Source: Microstegium vimineum (Eukaryota > Streptophyta > Magnoliopsida > Poales > Poaceae). Taken from it: a stretch of DNA of 64,000 nt. The position numbers and the translations under genes were made by a program. The stretch spans positions 26,750,227 through 26,814,226 of the forward strand of contig CM039120.1 of the NCBI GenBank assembly GCA_022036555.1, given 5' to 3'. Shown here piece by piece: positions 23,136-35,719 of this stretch; the first letter of the stretch is position 1, and every line of letters starts with the position of its first letter. Under the pieces are notes generated by a model that saw only the letters and a program-made list of their open reading frames with translations, made no database searches and was not told the DNA's origin.

Positions 23136-24494
23136 TGTCGGTGTCTAAAATGGCAGGGTCTAGACGGCCAACGAGTAAATTTCTAAGCGTGTCGGAGTTT
23201 GGATGGTTATGCTCGGAGAACATGGAGGTTTATACTGGTTCGGGCACGAACGCCCTACGTACAGTGTGTTGCACAGTTGTATTACCGAGCGCGGAGAGCT
23301 CGTAGGGGGAGCTACAAGCTTTGGTGAGACAGGGGAGGCTGTCCCTAGGTCTCGTGTGTATGAGGTTCTTGGTTCTGGTGAGTGCTCGCGTGTGTGCGAG
23401 TTTGAGTGTGTGTGAATGAATGTTGGAATGTCGAGAGAGCGAGATTGGGGGTCCATTCCCTCCCTTTATACATAGGGAGAGATGGAGGAGTACAGTGGAG
23501 AGAGGGGTTGTGACATGGGCCCGGTTTGGGCTGCTACCGAAGGAAGCCTTTGTCTTCATCCTGTCTTCCTTCCTGAGGAAGATTGCGCCAGTAGACGCAT
23601 GTCCGAGTTCTGTTCGTCCTTGTCGAGCTGTAGCCATACGCCTTGTGATCAGAAAACCTATTGTTCCCCTTTCTGAGTATAGGCGGAGGTTGGTCGCAAA
23701 GGACCAGGCACCCCCGCGTTCCGTCATACAGGACTTGATGACGCCCTAATCCCTGTTGGGGTGTCCGTCGGAGACATGGCGTGGATATCACGTGCGGAAG
23801 TCGTCGTTTAGGCAGCACAGGACCCTGTACCGCAGGGTGAATAGAAGTTGGCATGGTGGCTCATGCCTTGAACCCCATCCCTGAGGACGGAGCGTACTGT
23901 GGACCTTTTGACTATGTGGGCTAGGGCGCCCCAGGCTGTGTATGGCTATGGGACCTCCGATGGCGAGCGTCGTCACGGATGACATTTGCCAGGCTCGGAC
24001 CGGGCGGGAGAGCCCCTGAGGGTTGGCGGCGCCGCGGGCGACGCCACCTTGGCTCGAGCGAGGTGGAAGATCCCCCGAGGGTTGATGACATCACGGGCGA
24101 TGCCTCCTTGGCTCGGGTGAGGCGGAGGAGTCCCCGAGGGCAGATGACGTCACGGGCGATGCAACCTTAGCTCGGCCGAGGCGGAAGAGCCCCTGAGGTT
24201 TGATGACGTCATGGGCGACGCCACCTTGGCTCGAGCGAGGCGGAGGAGCCCCCGAGGGCAGATGACGTCATGGGCGACGCCACCTTGGCTCGGGCGAGGT
24301 GAAGGAGCCCCCGAGGGTTAATGACGTTACGGGCGACGTCACCTTGGCTCGTGCGAGGCGAAGGAGCCCCCGAGGGTTAATGATGTTACGGGCAACGTCA
24401 CCTTAGCTCGGGCGAGGCGAAGGAGCCCCTTGATGGTGGTTTTTGTTTTTGTAGAGTCTAGTAATTTGGGTACCCTATTGCTGGGTATCCGACA
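23136..24494 (-). repeat. Gypsy-3 3' LTR (left)
   Basis: 1359 bp. In element orientation U3 comes first (24494 downwards), then a TATA box (TATAAA, complement of 23465-23470), then R-U5. U3 contains about eight tandem units of about 60 bp (24000-24440). Confidence 0.9.
24000..24440. repeat. Tandem repeat in Gypsy-3 LTR U3 with TGACGTCA sites (left copy)
   Basis: Units of about 60 bp share GGCGACGCCACCTTGGCTCG, then GAGGCGGAGGAGCCCCCGAG, then GATGACGTCACG. Several units keep the palindrome TGACGTCA (for example near 24144, 24204 and 24262); others vary it (TGACATCA, TGACGTTA). They lie upstream of the LTR TATA box. Confidence 0.8.
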
Positions 24495-24506
24495 TTAACC
24501 CCGGAG
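24495..24506 (-). promoter_or_regulatory. Gypsy-3 polypurine tract candidate
   Basis: The - strand reads CTCCGGGGTTAA directly before the left LTR, a weak match to the CTCGGGGGCTA tract of Gypsy-1. Confidence 0.5.
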
Positions 24507-25112
24507 CCTTCGATGTAGTGAGGACTACACCGAAGGCTTCCGAGAGCGTTTTATGGTGGTTTGGTTCGATTCTACGTATTCCGGTGGGTGCGTATTCCTC
24601 CTAAGGGCTTAGTCGGAAGACTTCTACAGTGCTTGACCCTTCGCTTCCTCCACGAGGCGGAGGGAGAGAGAGAGAGAGAGAGCTGCTCCGCGCGTCAAGG
24701 CCAGACCTCCGGTCGCACGCCAGCCCTGGCACGGGTGGCATTGTTGGCCTTGGGCTGACGCACCTTGAGATGACGAGTCCGCTCTGCGCCGTGCTGTCTT
24801 TCGGCCTATACGGTCGATTGACCGGTCGAATATTTGTTTGTCGGATTCTGAAGTCTGACTGCGCCCCCTTTCCCTGTAGCCCAAAAGCGGACGTGTCGTG
24901 TCTTTCCCGTTCGAGGAGTGGTGCCAGAGCACTGCTCGCTCTGCGATCCAGACTTTGAACTGCGTGCCCTGAGTCCACAGTCTGCTTGGCCATTTATAGC
25001 CTCGCTGCACGGTTGCGCCCCCTTAAGGTGGGTGTCGTCGGACAATGCAATGTGGTTGGGCGGCGGGCTTGTAGCTTCACGGGCCGGTTGTCACGTGAGT
25101 GCCCTGGCGGGC

Positions 25113-25120
25113 TATAAATA
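25113..25120 (+). promoter_or_regulatory. Isolated TATAAATA box in Gypsy-3
   Basis: TATAAATA in a GC-rich context (GGGC before, GGGGTGG after), followed by GAGGGGAAGCACAC. It points into the + strand antisense direction, but the annotated antisense ATG is about 1.9 kb downstream. Confidence 0.4.
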
Positions 25121-28100
25121 GGGGTGGCCGCCTGAGGGGAAGCACACATCCTCACAGTATGGCTTGCCCTAAGTTCTTCCTCTGAGGTCCCGTCGGAGAG
25201 CCCTCCGAGTCGCCCTGCCGTACGGCCTTTTGAGAGCAAAACTGGATTCAGAGGAAGTTCTGCGTTAGGGGTGGGTTCATTCCCTTTTGCCCCGTGGCAG
25301 GATTGAGAGGAAGCTCTGCGAGATGCGCGTAGCTTCCCCTTATCATAACCACTAGTGGAGCGAAAGTTTGTGAACACCGCTTGCACGAATCGCTCGCTGG
25401 GATGAACGGCGTAGGATCCATCCCTTTCGCGGAATGGCCCCTGCTCTCCGTCCCGAGGGAATCGATGTCATGTGATCCCTCTCTAGAGTCCTTGGTCATG
25501 GAGCAGCTGCGCGACTTAGCTGTAAAGTGTCCGACTAACTCTGCAGAAGGGGCGCGACCCGGGGCTTCCTGAAGATAGGACAACGGTCGTGCCTCAACCC
25601 GCCCGATCGAAGTGGCCTACGGGTCGTGACGCCGCCGTCTGACACGATCTTGTATGTCAGGTAGGTGTTTCCCGGGCCTCGCGGCTGGGTCACCTGACCG
25701 TGATATACGGCTGCGTCCATCGGCAGTGTGATAACCAATGGGGGCGTCCCGTGGGCGCCCTTAGCTTTTGGCCTCTTAGCCTGGGAGTTCCCTTCAGTCC
25801 ACTTTTTTGTGTTTTTGGTGTCTGACAATAGGGCTCGTCCCTTATGGCTCTCGGAGAGCATGTAATCCCTGCAAGGGTCAGTCTCTTAGATTTATCAAAA
25901 AGAAGGAGAGGTTGTTTGGGTTTACCTATATGGACCGCCGACACATGAGGCTTGCCCCGTGGTGCGACGCCAGTCACCGAGTCTTTACTCGATGGAAAGA
26001 AAATCGTCTCGGTTCTGTGTCATCTTTTTGGGTTTGTTCCCCATGCATCTCTCCGCGAGAAGGGGGAATATGAGCCGAACCATGCTATCCTCGAAGCGGA
26101 CGAACCATGGCTGCTCGTCGAGTTTCTATCGGGCAAATCTGAGTGGGGTGCTCGGTTCCCGTTCGATGGTGTTCCGGCTGGTGGCCCATGTCGTGGCTCA
26201 CCGCAAATCGGTTTCATATAGTAGTCGGGTCCGTTCGGTGGGTCTCGGGGGCCTGTTGCCTTCCTTCGGTAGGAATACGATGAACCAATCATCCATAAGA
26301 AGGACTCAAATACGAAATCTGGGAATGACCTTGGCTAATGACCGCTAGCGTGTCCATTCCCTATTCGCCCCTCGCTCTATTCTCCTGAGGCGGCCGTTTC
26401 GAACCCCGTTGGGCCGGCCTTCGTAACTCTGGACCGTAGTGGGCTGTCGGGGCGTCTATAGCCCTTATCCCTTTTGTCTTACCTGGGCCCATGGGCCGTC
26501 GCCGTTCATTGCGCTATGTGCACATCCCTCCGACCTCCGCGTGAGTCGGCCGAGTCGGGGGCTCTCCCGAGACACTCTCGCGCTCGGAAGGCTCGTGCCC
26601 TGGTCAAGGGTGCGTGGGTGAAGTCTGTGCGCGCGGCGCGATGGGTCCGGGGTGGATCCCGCAATGATGAATGCAGGATACGAATCGGAATGGGGGGAAA
26701 AGGCGACTGGTGTCAGTTACCTACCGCGGCGCGTGCGGTTCCCGATATTCCTGCGAATAGTGGAAGCATCACGGCCGAGCGACCGCCTTTAATGCGGCTC
26801 GAGTGGTGGGACCAAGACGTGGCGCAGAGGATTGACGAAGTGACGGTTCGTCTTCCGGGTCCTGCAAGTATCTTGGTGTCGCATAATCCCCCTCCCTCCG
26901 CGTTCGTACTGCTTGCCATCTTCGTCTCCTGCTCCTTCTCGACCCGTCTCGCTTGCACCTAGGGTTTGTGTCGCCGTGCTCCTGCCCTAACCGCGCCTTC
27001 CGCCGCGACGCGAGTCCTTTCCCCAAGCACTCCCCCCTATGGTTGGAGATCATCCTTCGAGAGGCTGGGAGCGGTGCTCGCTTGTCCGGGAGCGGGCGCT
27101 TGAGCTGGTGCGGGAGGGGCTACTACGTTCCGAGCGCTCCGCCGGCGATGTCGTCGACTGGATCGTCCCCACCGGTGCCGATGCCCCAGCGCCTCCCGAG
27201 GGGTACGTGGTCTCCTTCCTCCCGTTTCATGAGCGGGGGTTCGGGACCCCACCGTCTCGCTTTCTACGGGGGGTTCTCAACCATTACGGGATCGAGCTTC
27301 AAAACCTCAATCCCAACTTTGTCCTCCACCTTGCGGCCTTCGCAGCCATGTCGGAGGGAATGTTGGGGGTGGAGCCGGATTTCGTGTTGTGGAAGCACTT
27401 CTTCAAGGCGACGATGTTTCTCGTTAACACCGGCGGCACAAGGTCAGTGGCGTCCTGCGGGGGGTGCGCGCTCAGCCTACGCTCCTCCAACTGGTCGTCC
27501 TATATGCCGGCGCGAACGACCTCGTCCAACCGGGGGTGGCACTCGTAGTGGTTCTACATTCGGAACCATCCCGAGGCGCCGCTCCTGGTTTTTACGGGCC
27601 GGCGCTTTGGGGAGGAGCTCCCCCATTGGCATCACGGTCCAACCCCGCGCGAGCTCGCTAGGATACAACCCTACCTCCGAAGCCTGGTTGGGCTCCGAGA
27701 CCGCGGGCGGAACCTTGCGGGGGTCGTCGCGCAGTTCCTCCGGCACCGGGTCCTTCCGCTCATGGTGCGGGCGCTCCCGCTGAACGACATGGTGCCCGGA
27801 GCACCGCGCGGGGGGACTACCATGGCAGCCGAAGAGTTGAGCTTCGACCGCACGGTCTCAATCATGGGGAGACTGCTGAGGAACAAGTTTACCCCCGATG
27901 ACATCAGGCGCTGCCCTCCGATGTGCCCAGATCCTACGGCCGTCGATCTGGTGAGTGTTGAGGATTTGTTGTCTGTTTTCTCTTTTGCGTTGCCTTCTCT
28001 TTGACAGTAACATCCCAGGGATCCTCGGTCTTCTCCCCACAGGGGCCCCGCTCATCGGCGTGTCACGTGGCTGCCCCCCTTCCCGTTCTGCCGGCACAGC

Positions 28101-29139
28101 GGTCAGCGAACAAGGAGCGGAACGCACGGCAGCAAGCGGATGCCGCCAAGAGGAAGAGAAGGAAGGCCGAAAGGGCGCTGAGGCACACGAAGCTGGCACA
28201 GCGGTGGGCGAGATAGCGCCACGCCGGTGTAACAGAAGAGGAGTCCCCCACCGAATCAGACGAAAGCAGTGGTGGTCCCAGTGGGGACGGCGGAGATGAC
28301 GATGGTGCCGACGAGGATAGGAATCCTCAACCTGCGGTAGCGCCAGGTTCCTTGGTGGTCGGAACGTTGCGCTACCCCGCGGGAGTCGCGCCAGCGGCGG
28401 AGGCGATTCCGGTCAGGACACTCCGCGCACCTGGCCCCAGGGGCTTCCGGGGGCGGCGCCGCCATGGACGGTGAACCCTCATTCCGCCTTGTCCGATGGG
28501 GTCAGACCGAGCGGGAGTTCATGTGCCGCCGGCCACAGCGGGGTGGGGCCGAAACGGAAACTCCTCTTCTCCACTGGGTGAGTTTGCTAACCCCGACGCC
28601 TTCCTCTGCCCTGTCAGTAGGGAAAAGGCTGCTCGTGATCTGTGATGATTGTGTCAAATGTTTTAGGACCGCCGATGGCTCTGCATACGCGAGGTGGAAA
28701 AGACTGTGTCGGGGAGCGTCGTCCGTCGACGGAGGCCGGTCCGGTGCCTCCCCGGTTGCAGGTTTGGCGAACGCCGCCGAGGTCGGGACCGGGCTGGCCC
28801 CGGCCAGCTCTGCCATCGCCGGTGGGACGCCACCGGCCCCCACGAACGCCGGCCCTGAGGATACTACGCCGCCTACTCCCCCAGTCGTGGCGGTCGTCGA
28901 CGACCCCAGGGAGGAGGGTGGCCTTGGTAACTCCATGACTGTGGATGCCAAGGAGATCCCGCCGTTTGAGGCACTGGAAGACGAGGAGGCGGCCGTCGTG
29001 ACGGGAATGGTCAGCGGGGGCGCCGCCGACCTGAGGGACGCGGTTGCTGGCGTCGTCACCGCCCCGCCCGAGGGCAGGGTGGCTGGTGCGAGTGAGGAGG
29101 AACCTCTGAGCAGCCCCCTTCCTCCCAACATGGCGGCCC

Positions 29140-29144
29140 GGGAC
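29140..29144. repeat. Target-site duplication of Copia-B, left (GGGAC)
   Basis: Exact match to 36957-36961. Removing the element and one copy rejoins the Gypsy-3 antisense coding sequence. Confidence 0.9.
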
Positions 29145-30382
29145 TATAGGGTTATGAGGTTGCTAAGCTAGCCAGAAAACAAAATTTTTCTATCCCATAA
29201 ACTAGGAACTAGTGCTAGTTATAGATCACGGGGTTACCACTAGACGCGCAGGTGTAGCGAAAGCGACTTGATGTAGTCGTGCGCGTCGTAGCAGTGTCGT
29301 GCAGTTGCGAGGTCGTCCGTCTCAACTTCTCTTACTCGCGGTTCGTCCTTGTGCTCCAGATGCAACACCTCCGAGGAATCCCACACGTGCAGGGAAGAAG
29401 CGTCACGCCTCTGGACTGCTGGGTCCGCGAGGACTACTAGGCGCGAGCGTGTGGAGGGCGACAACAGCTGCCAAAGGACGTGAGTATCTCGCCCCACGCC
29501 CATCCCTTGTTTATATATGCATCCTTATGAGCTCCCACGTCAAAGGCCCATTAGCAACCCTAAATCTAGTCTAATTCGGGTCCAACCCAAATTAGGCTTC
29601 CAGTCCCTTAAGCGTGCGACCCTATGGGCTCACGCACACATAGACATGGCCCAAGTACTCTTACTCGACCAATAGTTGATAGCGGCCTCTAGCAAGGCGT
29701 GTCAACTCCTATGCATACGCTATGATCATATCAGACGAACCACCACAATTCAATATACATGTTATTCCTTTGCCTCATGATATTTGGTTCAACTCGTGGG
29801 TTAACACTTAACCCAAGCACGGCCATACATTTCATGATCTAATCATTTGAGTGATCCAGTGATATCTCTCTCATATGGAGAGTGGCAAATTCCATCTTGA
29901 TTGACTATGTCTCACAGCATGTTTCCTGACAAACCCGAAAGCTACCTTTATAACTACCCAATCACGAAGTAGCGTTTGGTAGTCCTAGGGTAGGTCGTTT
30001 CACATCTTGAGTACATACGACAATCTCAGGTCTAAGGACATAACGTACACGATGTGTATAGAGACAATCTCATGTCGGGTCTGTCCAGCACCATGTCCTA
30101 CTTGTGCCCACATTATTAGTTTGACATCTCATGTTCATAACTTGTGAAACATAGTCATCAACTAATAATGTGTTGATCTAATATTCATGCACATTCTAGC
30201 ACGAACTCCGATCAGGGACAACTTTAGAATAACCATACAAGTAAATGAGTTTCACAAACAATTCACATAATTGTTTATCGATACAAGTTGTCTTTAATGG
30301 ATATTCATTGAACTCATAACATGTCATGGAGACAAGGAAATACAATCATCTCTATTATTACCTCTAGGGCATAGTCCTAACA
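29145..30382 (-). repeat. Copia-B 3' LTR (left)
   Basis: 1238 bp; near match to 35720-36956. The TATA box in element orientation is TATATAAA (complement of 29510-29517). Confidence 0.9.
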
Positions 30383-30393
30383 GTCTCCCACTT
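30383..30393 (-). promoter_or_regulatory. Copia-B polypurine tract
   Basis: The - strand reads AAGTGGGAGAC directly upstream of the left LTR. Confidence 0.75.
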
Positions 30394-30402
30394 GCACTAG
30401 AA

Positions 30403-33400
30403 CTAATCTCGAAGATATCTAATACCCATAGCTTTCACGTGCGCCTCATGCTTAGGCTGTGGAAGAGCCTTTGTCAAAGGATCTGCAACATTCAAATCTG
30501 TATGTATTTTGCACATCTTGATCTCATCTCGACCGACAAACTCTCGAATGAGATGAAACTTCCATAGTACATGTTTGTTCTTTTGGTGATTCCTTGGCTC
30601 CTTAGCCTACGCTATCGCCCCGTTGTTGTCACATGTAGATTCAATGGGCGAGACGCATTTGGAACCACACCAAGCTCGATGAGAAACCTCCTCATCCAAA
30701 CACCTTCCTTTGCAGCAGCAGAAGCTGCAATGTACTCAGCTTCTGTTGTAGAATCAGTCACCGTCTCCTGCTTGGAACTTTTCCAACTTACAACACCACC
30801 ATTTATTGTGAACACAAAACCTGATTGAGATTGTGAATCATCCACATCAGTTTGGAAGCTGGCATCGGTGTAACCATTTACAACGAGCTCCTCGTCACCT
30901 CCATAGATTAGGAACACATCTTTAGTCCTTCTCAAGTACTTAAGGATGTTTTTAACAAGCGTCCAGTGACTCTAACCTAGATTAGCTTGGTACCTGCTCA
31001 CAACACTTAGAGCATATGAGACATCTGGGCGAGTACATATCATGGTGTACATAATGGAACCAACGACCGAAGCATATGGAACCTTACTCGTGCGCTTCTG
31101 CTCATCAGCTATCGTAGGACACTGCTTCTCGCTAAAACGCATACCATGTGACATAGGCAAGAACCCTCTCTTGGATTGTTCCATGTTGAACCGTTTCAAC
31201 ACCTTGTCAATGTATGTATCTTGGCTTAATCCTATAAGCCTCTTTGATCTATCTCTATAGATCTTAATGCCCAAAATGTATGTTGCTTCTCCTAAATCCT
31301 TCATAGAAAAACTATTATTTAGTGAAGTCTTTACGGATTGCAACATAGGAATGTCATTCCCAATCAATAGTATGTCATCCACATACAAGATTAGAAATAC
31401 AACAGCGCTCCCACTTTCCCTCTTGTAAACACAAGGTTCTTCTTCATTCTGACGAAAGCCAAACCCTTTGATCACTTCATCAAAATTAATATTCCAACTC
31501 CGAGACGCTTGCTTTAATCCATAAATGGATTTCTTTAGCTTGCATATTTTTCTAGCATTTTTAGGATCAACAAAGCCTTCGGGTTGTATCATATACACGT
31601 CCTCTTCCAAATTTCCATTTAGAAAGGCTGTTTTAACATCCATCTGCCAAATCTCATAATCGAAATAAGCAACAATTGCTAGAATGATCCGGATAGATTT
31701 AAGCATCGCTACCGGCGAGAATGTCTTGTCGTAGTCAACTCCTTGAACTTGCCGAAAACCCTTTGCAACAAGTCGAGCTTTATAGACGTGAACATTTCCA
31801 TCCATATCCTTTTTCTTTTCATAGACCCATTTGCACTCTATGGGTTTAACCCCATCAGGCGGGTCAACCAAGTTCCAAACTTGATTGTCTCCCATGGAAT
31901 CTATCTCGGATCTCATGGCACTTTGCCATTCCTCGGAATTTGGGTCCATCATTGCTTCGGCGTATGTCGCAGGTTCATCATCGTCTAACAACAACACTTC
32001 CCCACGTGCCTCACGGATTCTTGCTGACCTTCGTGGTAGTGGTGGTGTTTCTCTTGCCACAGGTATCTCAACTTGTTCTGCTACATTAGCATCACTCATA
32101 GAGTTATCCCCTATTGGCTCATCTTGAACTTCTTCAAGATACACCTTTTGTCCACTCTTCTCTTTATTGAGAAACTCTTTCTCTAAGAAGACACCGTTCC
32201 GAGCAACAAACACTTTGCCCTCTGATCGGTTGTAGAAGTAATACCCTAAAGTTTCCTTTGGATATCCCACAAAAAAGCATTTGTCCGACTTGGGTGTTAG
32301 TTTATCTGACATAAGTCGTTTGACATATAAACTTCACAACCCCAAATCTTTAGAAAAGACAACCTGGGACTCTTACCAGTCCACATCTCATGTGGTGTCT
32401 TAACTATGGACTTAGTCGGTACCCTATTCAATGTGAAAGTGGCTGTTTCTAGAGCATATCCCCAAAACGAGAGTGGTAGGTCTGACTGGCTCATCATAGA
32501 CCGAACCATGTCCAACAAAGTCTGATTACGTCGCTCGGATACGCCGTTTCTCTGAGGCATTCCAGGTGGCGTAAGCTGTGGAACAATTCCACGACTCTTT
32601 AGATGATTGCTAAACTCATGGCTCAAATATTCGCCTCCACGATCAGATTGCAAGGCTTTAATTTTCTTGCCACATTGATTCTCTACTTCATTCTGAAATT
32701 CTTTGAACTTTTCAAATGTTTCAGACTTATGTTTCATTAAGTAGATATATCCATATCTACTAAAATCATCAGTGAAGGTTATGAAGTATTGAAATCCGCC
32801 TCTAGCTGTCGTACTCATTGGTCCACATACATCAGTATGTACAAGTTCCAATAAGTCTGCCGCCCTCTCAGGAAAACCTGTGAAAGGTAACTTGGTCATC
32901 TTACCCAATAGGCAAGTCTCACATGTCTCGTATGATTCAAAATCAAACAAAGTTAGAAGCCCATCTGAATGGAGCCTCTTCATGCGATTCTCACTTATAT
33001 GACCTAAACGACAATGCCACATATAAGTAGGACTTAACTCATTAAGCCGAGGCCTTTTAGCATTAATATTACAGATAGGTTCATCATCAAGATTTAAAAT
33101 AAACAACCCATTCACAATGGATGCAAAAGCCACAAACATGTCATTCTTTGAGATCACACAACCATTGTCTTTACTCGCAAATGAATAACCATCCTTCATC
33201 AAACATGAAGGTGACACAATGTTTCGACTTAAACTAGGAACAAAATAACAATTATTCAATTCCATGATAAATCCTGATGGGAGGTGAAGTTGCATCGTCC
33301 CAACGCTCAACGCAGCAACTCTTACATTGTTGCCCACGCAGAAATCAACTTCTCCTCTTTTCACGCTTCTACTTCTTATCATTCCCTGCATCGTATTGCA

Positions 33401-34351
33401 AATATGAGCAACCGATCCGATATCAAATACCCAAGAATTAATATAAGAATCAGCGAGAAAAATGTCTGTAACATAAACAACAAGTGTACAAGCAGCGGGA
33501 GTACCTTTACCACTGCCATCCTTCAAGGATTCCAAGTACAACTTGTAGTTCCTTTTCCAGTGACCTTTCCCATTACAATGAAAGCATTTAGCTTCAGCAG
33601 CTTGTCCAACAGCCTTGGGCGCAGGAGGAGGGTTTGGCTTAGAGATCTGATCTTTAGCCATCGCCTTCTTCTTCTTCTTCCAAGCCCTCTTCTTAAAGTT
33701 AGGCTTGTTTTGGACTGCCATCACATGGCTACTGCCAGCACCTTTCTTGATATCAGCTTCTGCTGTTTTAAGCATGCCGCACAATTCATTCAAGCCCTTC
33801 TCCGCCCCATGCATATGGTAGTTCGAAATGAAGTTCCCATAGCTAGGCGGAAGAGACGCAAGTATGAAATCAGTGGCCAACTCTGGGCCCATTGGGAAGC
33901 CTAGCTTCTCCAATTTCTGAGTGTGACCAACCATCTTGATCACATGTGGGCCAACTGTTGCGCCTTCTGCAAGCTTGGTTTCGACAAAAGCCTTAGAAAC
34001 ATTGAACCTTTCAGTCCTGGCTTGAGTCTAAAACATATCATTAAGCGTCATGATCATATCGTACGCTGCATGATTATTATCAAATTGCATCTGGAGATCT
34101 GGCTCCATGCAGGCGAGCATAAGGCAACCCACTTCAAGATCAGCATCACATGCTTTCTTGTAAGCGGTTTTCTCTGCAGCAGGTGCATTATCAGCAGGCT
34201 CATCTGGAAATGGGGTGTCTAGAACATCTTCCTTTTTCTCAGCCCTGAGAACAATTCTCAGGTTGCAGATCCAATCCGCATAGTTTGTTCCATTCAACTT
34301 ATCTTTCTCAAGAATTGAATGCAAAGTAAATGGTTGATTACTGGGAGCCAT
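30403..34351 (-). pseudogene. Copia-B gag-pol polyprotein
   Basis: Starts MAPSNQPFTLHSILEKDKLN at 34351. The gag is followed by one zinc knuckle near 33580, reading CFHCNGKGHWKRNY (last Cys lost). The protease motif near 33440 reads WVFDIGS, where DTG is expected. Integrase spans about 33000-32300 with HTDVCGPM, LQSDRGGEYLS and NGVSERRNQ, so the D,D,E residues are present. RT includes FLNGNLEEDVYM near 31610 and YVDDILLIG near 31390 (intact catalytic box). RNase H (30935-30403) has NGYTDASFQTD and TEAEYIAAS. Breaks: TAA/TAG at about 34028 and 30972, a frame change near 32300 and another stop near 30605. Confidence 0.9.
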
Positions 34352-35719
34352 CTACAACAAAAGTAATGCAAAATACTAAGACAATGTATCCAAGACAGAG
34401 TAAATCATATTAAACTTTTAATAGAATCTACTCCCACTAAAATCAATATCCCTCTATTGAAACTTAGTGATTCAAGACCCGCAACTAACAAGTCTACTAG
34501 TGAGCTTTAGCATCACCGCTAGGAGACATGGTAGATCGGTAAGCAACTCCTTGCTAATCATATCACATATGACTCTTGTTGTTGGGTGGCATCTCTATGC
34601 TTGTGTTACCAACAACTAATGCTCCAAGGTCCCTAACCGTTAGGATAACCTTGTTCAAGTAACCAAACCTTCTGCTTGTAAGTGTTCGACACAAACCTAT
34701 CTAGTCAAGGAAAACCAGTGACACCCTAATTTCATAGACCCGCCACCAATCGTACGAGACATGTGACAGTGCAAGGTTTGGGGAAGCATTATGACTTAAA
34801 CATTGTTGAGGGATCGTTCTACTTCACTACCGCATATGTAGACAAAAACATTATCGCACGTGAAAGTAGAACATCGTAAGAACGACATAAACACAGATTT
34901 GACTTGGTATAGCCCATTATTCCTTTGGAGATCTCCATCTCCATCACTCTGTTCATCATGGTGATCGTCATCTCCATGATTGAAGTATGCCATCCTCCGT
35001 GATGAGTCCACCAAGACTATCTATCACTACCGTAACATAGTGAAATAAAATTACATAGTCGTAGGATCATCACAGATTGGCACACAGGCCATTACATATG
35101 AATTGACAATATATGTTGCTCTAGCCATATTGTCTTAATCATGACGCGCAAGCCATGAATTAATTACATACATGCATCACATACAAATAAGGGCTATACC
35201 AATCACGAATACCTGCAAAACAGAGTTAACCGATTTCGACGTCTAAACTTAAAACGTCGAAAACTCAATTTTCTAGGCCGAATTTCGCAAATCTAATTTT
35301 CACCAAAACTACCAATGGCTGTCATTGACGAATGCGAAATTTTCCGACGCACGATTTTCGTTTAAGGTTTTTCTCGTTCCGAGGTCGTATGCAAAAGTTA
35401 TGGTCGTTTTACCGAACAACACTTTTCTGCAAATTTCCCTCCGACGGCGGATCCAATCCGTCGCCGCCTCCGCATCTCATGCGCTTGGAACTTGACCTAG
35501 GTCCGATTCGATCAATCTTATTGATCTCCAACTCACCGTAATTGGGTTTACATCTATCACTTAACTCGGATGGCGGAATCCCGACCGGTACGAGTAGATC
35601 ACTACAATACCAACGTGGCAAGATCACGAACCATGATCAGAGATTGATCCAAAACCATGCATATCTCCATATGCACACACCCGAATGTATAACGAGGCAA
35701 CTAACGGCTTTGATACCAC
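34352..35719 (-). other. Copia-B leader with primer binding site
   Basis: 1.4 kb untranslated leader between 5' LTR and gag. The primer site reads TGGTATCAAAGCC on the - strand (35706-35718), which fits initiator methionine tRNA with one mismatch to the common form. No gene seen. Confidence 0.75.

Larger units (their letters stand above)
24495..27038. other. Gypsy-3 region between 3' LTR and antisense gene
   Basis: 2.5 kb, GC-rich, with a (GA)n run at 24664-24682. No supported gene. A clear + strand TATA box lies at 25113-25120. CTAGGGTTTGTG at about 26960 looks like a plant 5' leader just before the antisense gene. Confidence 0.55.

Noticed and set aside
24000..24440. CRISPR-like array of 60-bp units
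   Set aside because: Units are contiguous tandem repeats without unique spacers, inside an LTR of a plant element.
26474..27053. Long overlapping ORFs on both strands in the Gypsy-3 3' region
   Set aside because: GC-rich sequence keeps several frames open; none has a domain or a convincing start.
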